From an uncultured Muribaculaceae bacterium (GTDB lineage: Bacteria > Bacteroidota > Bacteroidia > Bacteroidales > Muribaculaceae): a stretch of DNA of 17,134 nucleotides. A program made the position numbers and the translations under genes. Shown piece after piece: positions 14,713 through 17,134 of this stretch. The notes beneath the pieces were generated by a model. That model made no database searches. It saw nothing but the letters and a program-made list of their open reading frames with translations, and had not been told where the DNA came from. The DNA is taken from contig CAJUIJ010000043.1 in assembly GCA_910586175.1 (NCBI GenBank), forward strand, positions 1 through 17,134, in the 5' to 3' direction. Position 1 is the first letter of the stretch. The number at the start of each line of letters is the position of its first letter.

Positions 14713-16077
14713 TTATTTTTCAGTTTTGTAATCGGTCGGTATTCCGAGTGCTTCCTCCTTACCTAAGAGCACATCGAGTTCGGTGGTGCTCACAAGATAA
14801 TTATATATAGATTGCAGATACGAAAGTTGCGAGGAGGTGTATGCCAACTCGCTGTCGCGCAGGTCAAGGTAAGTTGCTGCCCCTATCTCGAAGCTCTTTT
14901 GCATGATTTCGTGCGCTTTTTCTGCCTGTTTCACACCCTGTTCGCTCGAACCTATCTGCTTTACCTCACGGTTGATGTTGTCAAGAGCGAGTTGCACCTG
15001 CATGTCGAGTGAGTTGACGAGGTTCTCGCGCTGGAGTTCGAGTTCTTTCACCTGCACTTGGGCCTGACGCACTTTCTGATATTTCGATGTGCCTGAGAAG
15101 ATTGGCACTGAGAGTGCAAGCGCCACGTTGCTGTAGGGGTTGAATTGCTGGTTCTTGAGTGCATTGCCGTTGCTCATGGCATTCCACGCTATATTGAATT
15201 GTGTGGATAGCGTCGGTATCCAGGCAAATTTCTGGAGTGTGACGTTCTGCTTGGCAAGCTTGTGGTTTATATCAAGTGATCTCAGTGAGGTGTTACCTGC
15301 GAGTGAGTAGTTCCCCTCGAGGTTGTAACCATACATCTCGCGCTTCATGTCGCTGAGGTCGATGGTCGGCATAACGATGACGTTGGCATCCATGCCCATC
15401 AGCACTTTGAGCTGCAGTGCGCATTGTTTCACCGATATGTCGGCCTGAAGTAACTCAGGCTCCACGTTGGTTACTTGCACCGAAGAGCGTAGCACATCAT
15501 ATTCGGAAGCGGTGCCCTGCTCAAACTGTTTCTTGTAAAGGTCGGCATTAAACTTGGCGAGGTCATAATTTTGCTGTATCACCTTGCGCGAGTCTATGGC
15601 AAGCATCAACGCGTAGTATGCCTTGTTGATATTGTTAACCAAGTCAAGTCGGGAAGCGCGTGCATCCTCAAGAGTTTGCAATATCTGTGTGTCGCTTATG
15701 CTTATTGATTTCCATAACTGGGCGTTGACCAGAGGCATGGCTGCGCTGAAGCCGAAGTTCCAGTTGTTGTCTGTACCCATTTTGATGGTTTGCGACTGGC
15801 CTCCCATATTCATGCTCATGCTCTGCAGCTCTATGCTGCGCTGGTAGGCTCCCGAAAAGTCTATGCTCGGAAAGAGACTCGCCAGAACCTCTTTCTTACT
15901 GTAGTCCATTCGTTTCACCTCCAAGTTGGCCACCTTGATTGTGGGGCTCTCCTGCAACGCTATCGACACGCATTCTTCGCGCGATAGTCGCAACGTGTCG
16001 GTCGAAACCTGCGCCGAGGCCGTCATGGCCATGCCCGCAGCTATGAGTGCGGACAGTGTCTGTCTTGTCAACTTCAT
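14713..16077 (-). CDS. TolC-family outer-membrane efflux channel
   Basis: This 454-residue protein has a signal peptide (MKLTRQTLSALIAAGMAM, cleavage probably after Ala22 in ASA-QV). The mature part is two repeats of long coiled-coil helices separated by beta-strand segments: an N-terminal LSREECVSIALQESPTIKVANL motif, a long helix about 115-150, and a second repeat around 270-400, typical of OEP proteins that form trimeric tunnels. It supplies the outer-membrane exit of the tripartite pump. The adaptor gene follows after 9 bp. The gap to the TetR gene upstream is 114 bp and shows no clear promoter or terminator, so the two may share the TetR promoter. A half-operator-like GTTTTCAG lies in that gap at 16124-16131. 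Confidence 0.94.
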   Translation of the reverse strand: MKLTRQTLSALIAAGMAMTASAQVSTDTLRLSREECVSIALQESPTIKVANLEVKRMDYSKKEVLASLFPSIDFSGAYQRSIELQSMSMNMGGQSQTIKMGTDNNWNFGFSAAMPLVNAQLWKSISISDTQILQTLEDARASRLDLVNNINKAYYALMLAIDSRKVIQQNYDLAKFNADLYKKQFEQGTASEYDVLRSSVQVTNVEPELLQADISVKQCALQLKVLMGMDANVIVMPTIDLSDMKREMYGYNLEGNYSLAGNTSLRSLDINHKLAKQNVTLQKFAWIPTLSTQFNIAWNAMSNGNALKNQQFNPYSNVALALSVPIFSGTSKYQKVRQAQVQVKELELQRENLVNSLDMQVQLALDNINREVKQIGSSEQGVKQAEKAHEIMQKSFEIGAATYLDLRDSELAYTSSQLSYLQSIYNYLVSTTELDVLLGKEEALGIPTDYKTEK

Positions 16078-16191
16078 TTTTTATTAGTGAATTGTTTTGT
16101 TTCCGATGTCGTGAGTCTGTTATGTTTTCAGCGAAATTAAGAAATGCTTTGGTGAGTATTTTCGGTGCTTTCAGCTCTGTTTATGATGTAT

Positions 16192-16824
16192 TTACATGGA
16201 ATGAAATTTGGGTGTCAGTTTCTCTAACGTTTCCATCCCCTTTGCTGTGGCGATGCTGCGAAGTGTGCCTAATGCTATTGTTCGGTAAGCATCTATTAAT
16301 GTTATCTCTGCCGGGAAGAACTCCTCCATACGTTTCAAAGATTCCATCTGCACATGAAATAAGGGAAGCATGATGTTATAATTAACATCCTTGCGGAGCA
16401 CTCCTTGACGCACACCTAATTTTATGGCTTGCCAGACTGAGTTTCGCCACTTGCGCGTATTGTTGTCGTACTCACTTCGCAAGTGACGGTAGCGTATGTC
16501 CATATCTCTAAAGAATTTAGCACTTAGTCTCTGCATAGCCTTCTGATGAAAAAGCAATATTTCCGCCAATGCTTCCATAACATTGGCAGACCTCTTGATT
16601 ATCTCTTCAACTTGATCGGAATGGCATTTTTCCATACGCTCAAGTATTGCTTTGATCATGTTGTCTTTGCTGCCGAAAATCTCGTACAATGTGCGTTTGG
16701 ATATTGTGAGCTTTTTGGCCAGATAGTCCATCGTTGTGCTCGACAGTCCTTTTTCTGCCATTATCTCAAATATCCGGTCGCTCAATTCTTCGTAATGCGG
16801 TGATGTAATTTCGTTCTTGTACAT
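16192..16824 (-). CDS. TetR-family transcriptional regulator of the efflux operon
   Basis: This 210-residue protein has an N-terminal helix-turn-helix of the TetR type at about residues 29-51 (SSTTMDYLAKKLTISKRTLY, with typical TLYEIFGSKDNMI after it), and a helical C-terminal ligand domain. I use the ATG at 16824-16822. The reading frame can be extended to a TTG at 16845, but that would start inside the predicted operator and promoter, while the ATG lies just after the -7 box. It probably represses its own gene and the tolC-adaptor-pump-PII genes downstream, binding the inverted repeat upstream of its start. The inducing ligand is not predictable. The predicted mRNA is nearly leaderless. Confidence 0.9.
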   Translation of the reverse strand: MYKNEITSPHYEELSDRIFEIMAEKGLSSTTMDYLAKKLTISKRTLYEIFGSKDNMIKAILERMEKCHSDQVEEIIKRSANVMEALAEILLFHQKAMQRLSAKFFRDMDIRYRHLRSEYDNNTRKWRNSVWQAIKLGVRQGVLRKDVNYNIMLPLFHVQMESLKRMEEFFPAEITLIDAYRTIALGTLRSIATAKGMETLEKLTPKFHSM

Positions 16825-16831
16825 TGCGGCG

Positions 16832-16839
16832 CAAATATA
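16832..16839 (-). promoter_or_regulatory. Candidate -7 promoter element of the TetR gene
   Basis: On the minus strand TATATTTG (16839-16832) matches TAnnTTTG. A good TTTG is not present 19-21 nt upstream; that position falls in the centre of the inverted repeat. Transcription would begin about 1-4 nt before the ATG at 16824. Confidence 0.5.
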
Positions 16840-16843
16840 CAAC

Positions 16844-16880
16844 AAAAAACTGAAAACTTAAAACAAGTTTTCAGTTTTTT
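16844..16880. promoter_or_regulatory. Perfect 16-bp inverted repeat, likely TetR operator
   Basis: AAAAAACTGAAAACTT (16844-16859) and its exact reverse complement AAGTTTTCAGTTTTTT (16865-16880) flank a 5-nt spacer. The arms lie just upstream of the -7 element and over the expected -33 region of the TetR gene, as expected for an autorepressor site. The A/T flanks could alternatively act as a terminator for a transcript entering from the right, as the hairpin ends in a T-run on both strands. Confidence 0.75.
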
Positions 16881-17134
16881 ATAGGGGCCAATGTAAAAAT
16901 GCAGTTGAAATGTTAGAAATTTTTCAATGTAATTGCGGTCGGCTAATGGAACGGCGATTTCCAAATCGCCATTAACGTCCATTAACATAAAGCAGGCAGA
17001 CGGCGATTTGGAAATCAAAGGTATTAACTTATTTTCCCAACTCGCATCCAAAGGCAAAGGAACATGTTAAATTTTATGCACGCTGAACGCGCCTTTGGCG
17101 CATGAGGACGCGAAACTTTCGCGGAACTCCTTTT
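16881..17134. other. Gene-free, palindrome-rich right edge
   Basis: Upstream of the TetR gene I see no convincing coding sequence. It contains an 18-bp palindrome GGCGATTTCCAAATCGCC (16953-16970); GGCGATTTGGAAATC (17002-17016), which is an inverted copy of 16956-16970 across a 31-nt spacer; a small hairpin GCGCC-TTT-GGCGC (17089-17101); and the odd palindrome CGCGAAA-C-TTTCGCG (17109-17123). Short ATTAAC motifs recur at 16971, 16981 and 17023. The segment may be a structured untranslated region or a dispersed repeat. Confidence 0.5.

Noticed and set aside
16825..16845. Seven-residue N-terminal extension of the TetR gene starting at TTG
   Set aside because: It would begin inside the inverted repeat and upstream of the -7 element; the ATG at 16824 fits the promoter better.
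16782..17057. A 91-codon minus-strand open frame upstream of the TetR gene
   Set aside because: It starts with TTG, crosses the predicted operator, promoter and the TetR start, and its composition does not resemble a known family. The palindromes explain part of its sequence.

Overview
This window looks like chromosome from an anaerobic gut-type Bacteroidales, possibly Muribaculaceae. The evidence is Bacteroidetes-type promoters (TTTG, about 19 nt, TAnnTTTG), the absence of obvious Shine-Dalgarno sequences, a DUF4494 gene, and cytochrome bd, transketolase and RND proteins of Bacteroidetes type. The family assignment is inference. I see no insertion sequence, phage gene or CRISPR array.

Left part (1-4238, all minus strand): a pair of short-chain chromate-transporter (CHR) genes, the second cut by the left edge. 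Upstream of them are a three-copy 14-bp repeat and a hairpin, which end the cytochrome bd oxidase operon cydA-cydB. A 244-bp divergent intergenic region with candidate promoters in both directions separates cydA from the plus-strand genes.

Middle part (4239-10218): plus-strand genes run DUF4494, then the YggS-family PLP protein, then a FucP-like MFS sugar transporter, then transketolase. A pair of similar hairpins lies just before the transketolase gene. A strong hairpin separates it from a convergent RluA-family pseudouridine synthase gene. Next comes a minus-strand tRNA with CAU anticodon and initiator features, with its own promoter and a textbook intrinsic terminator.

Right part (10160-16881, minus strand): a complete drug/solute efflux operon, reading TetR regulator, TolC-like outer-membrane channel, lipoprotein membrane-fusion adaptor, RND (HAE1/AcrB-like) pump, and a small PII-like protein whose start lies 1 nt after the pump stop. 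A perfect 16-bp inverted repeat over the TetR promoter is the likely operator, and a hairpin with a T-rich tail closes the operon. The last ~250 bp (16882-17134) has no convincing gene but carries several palindromes.

Most of the window is ordinary core and accessory metabolism. The most interesting points are the PII-like protein joined to the RND pump, the paired hairpins before transketolase, the repeat array before the chromate-transporter genes, and the palindrome-rich right edge.
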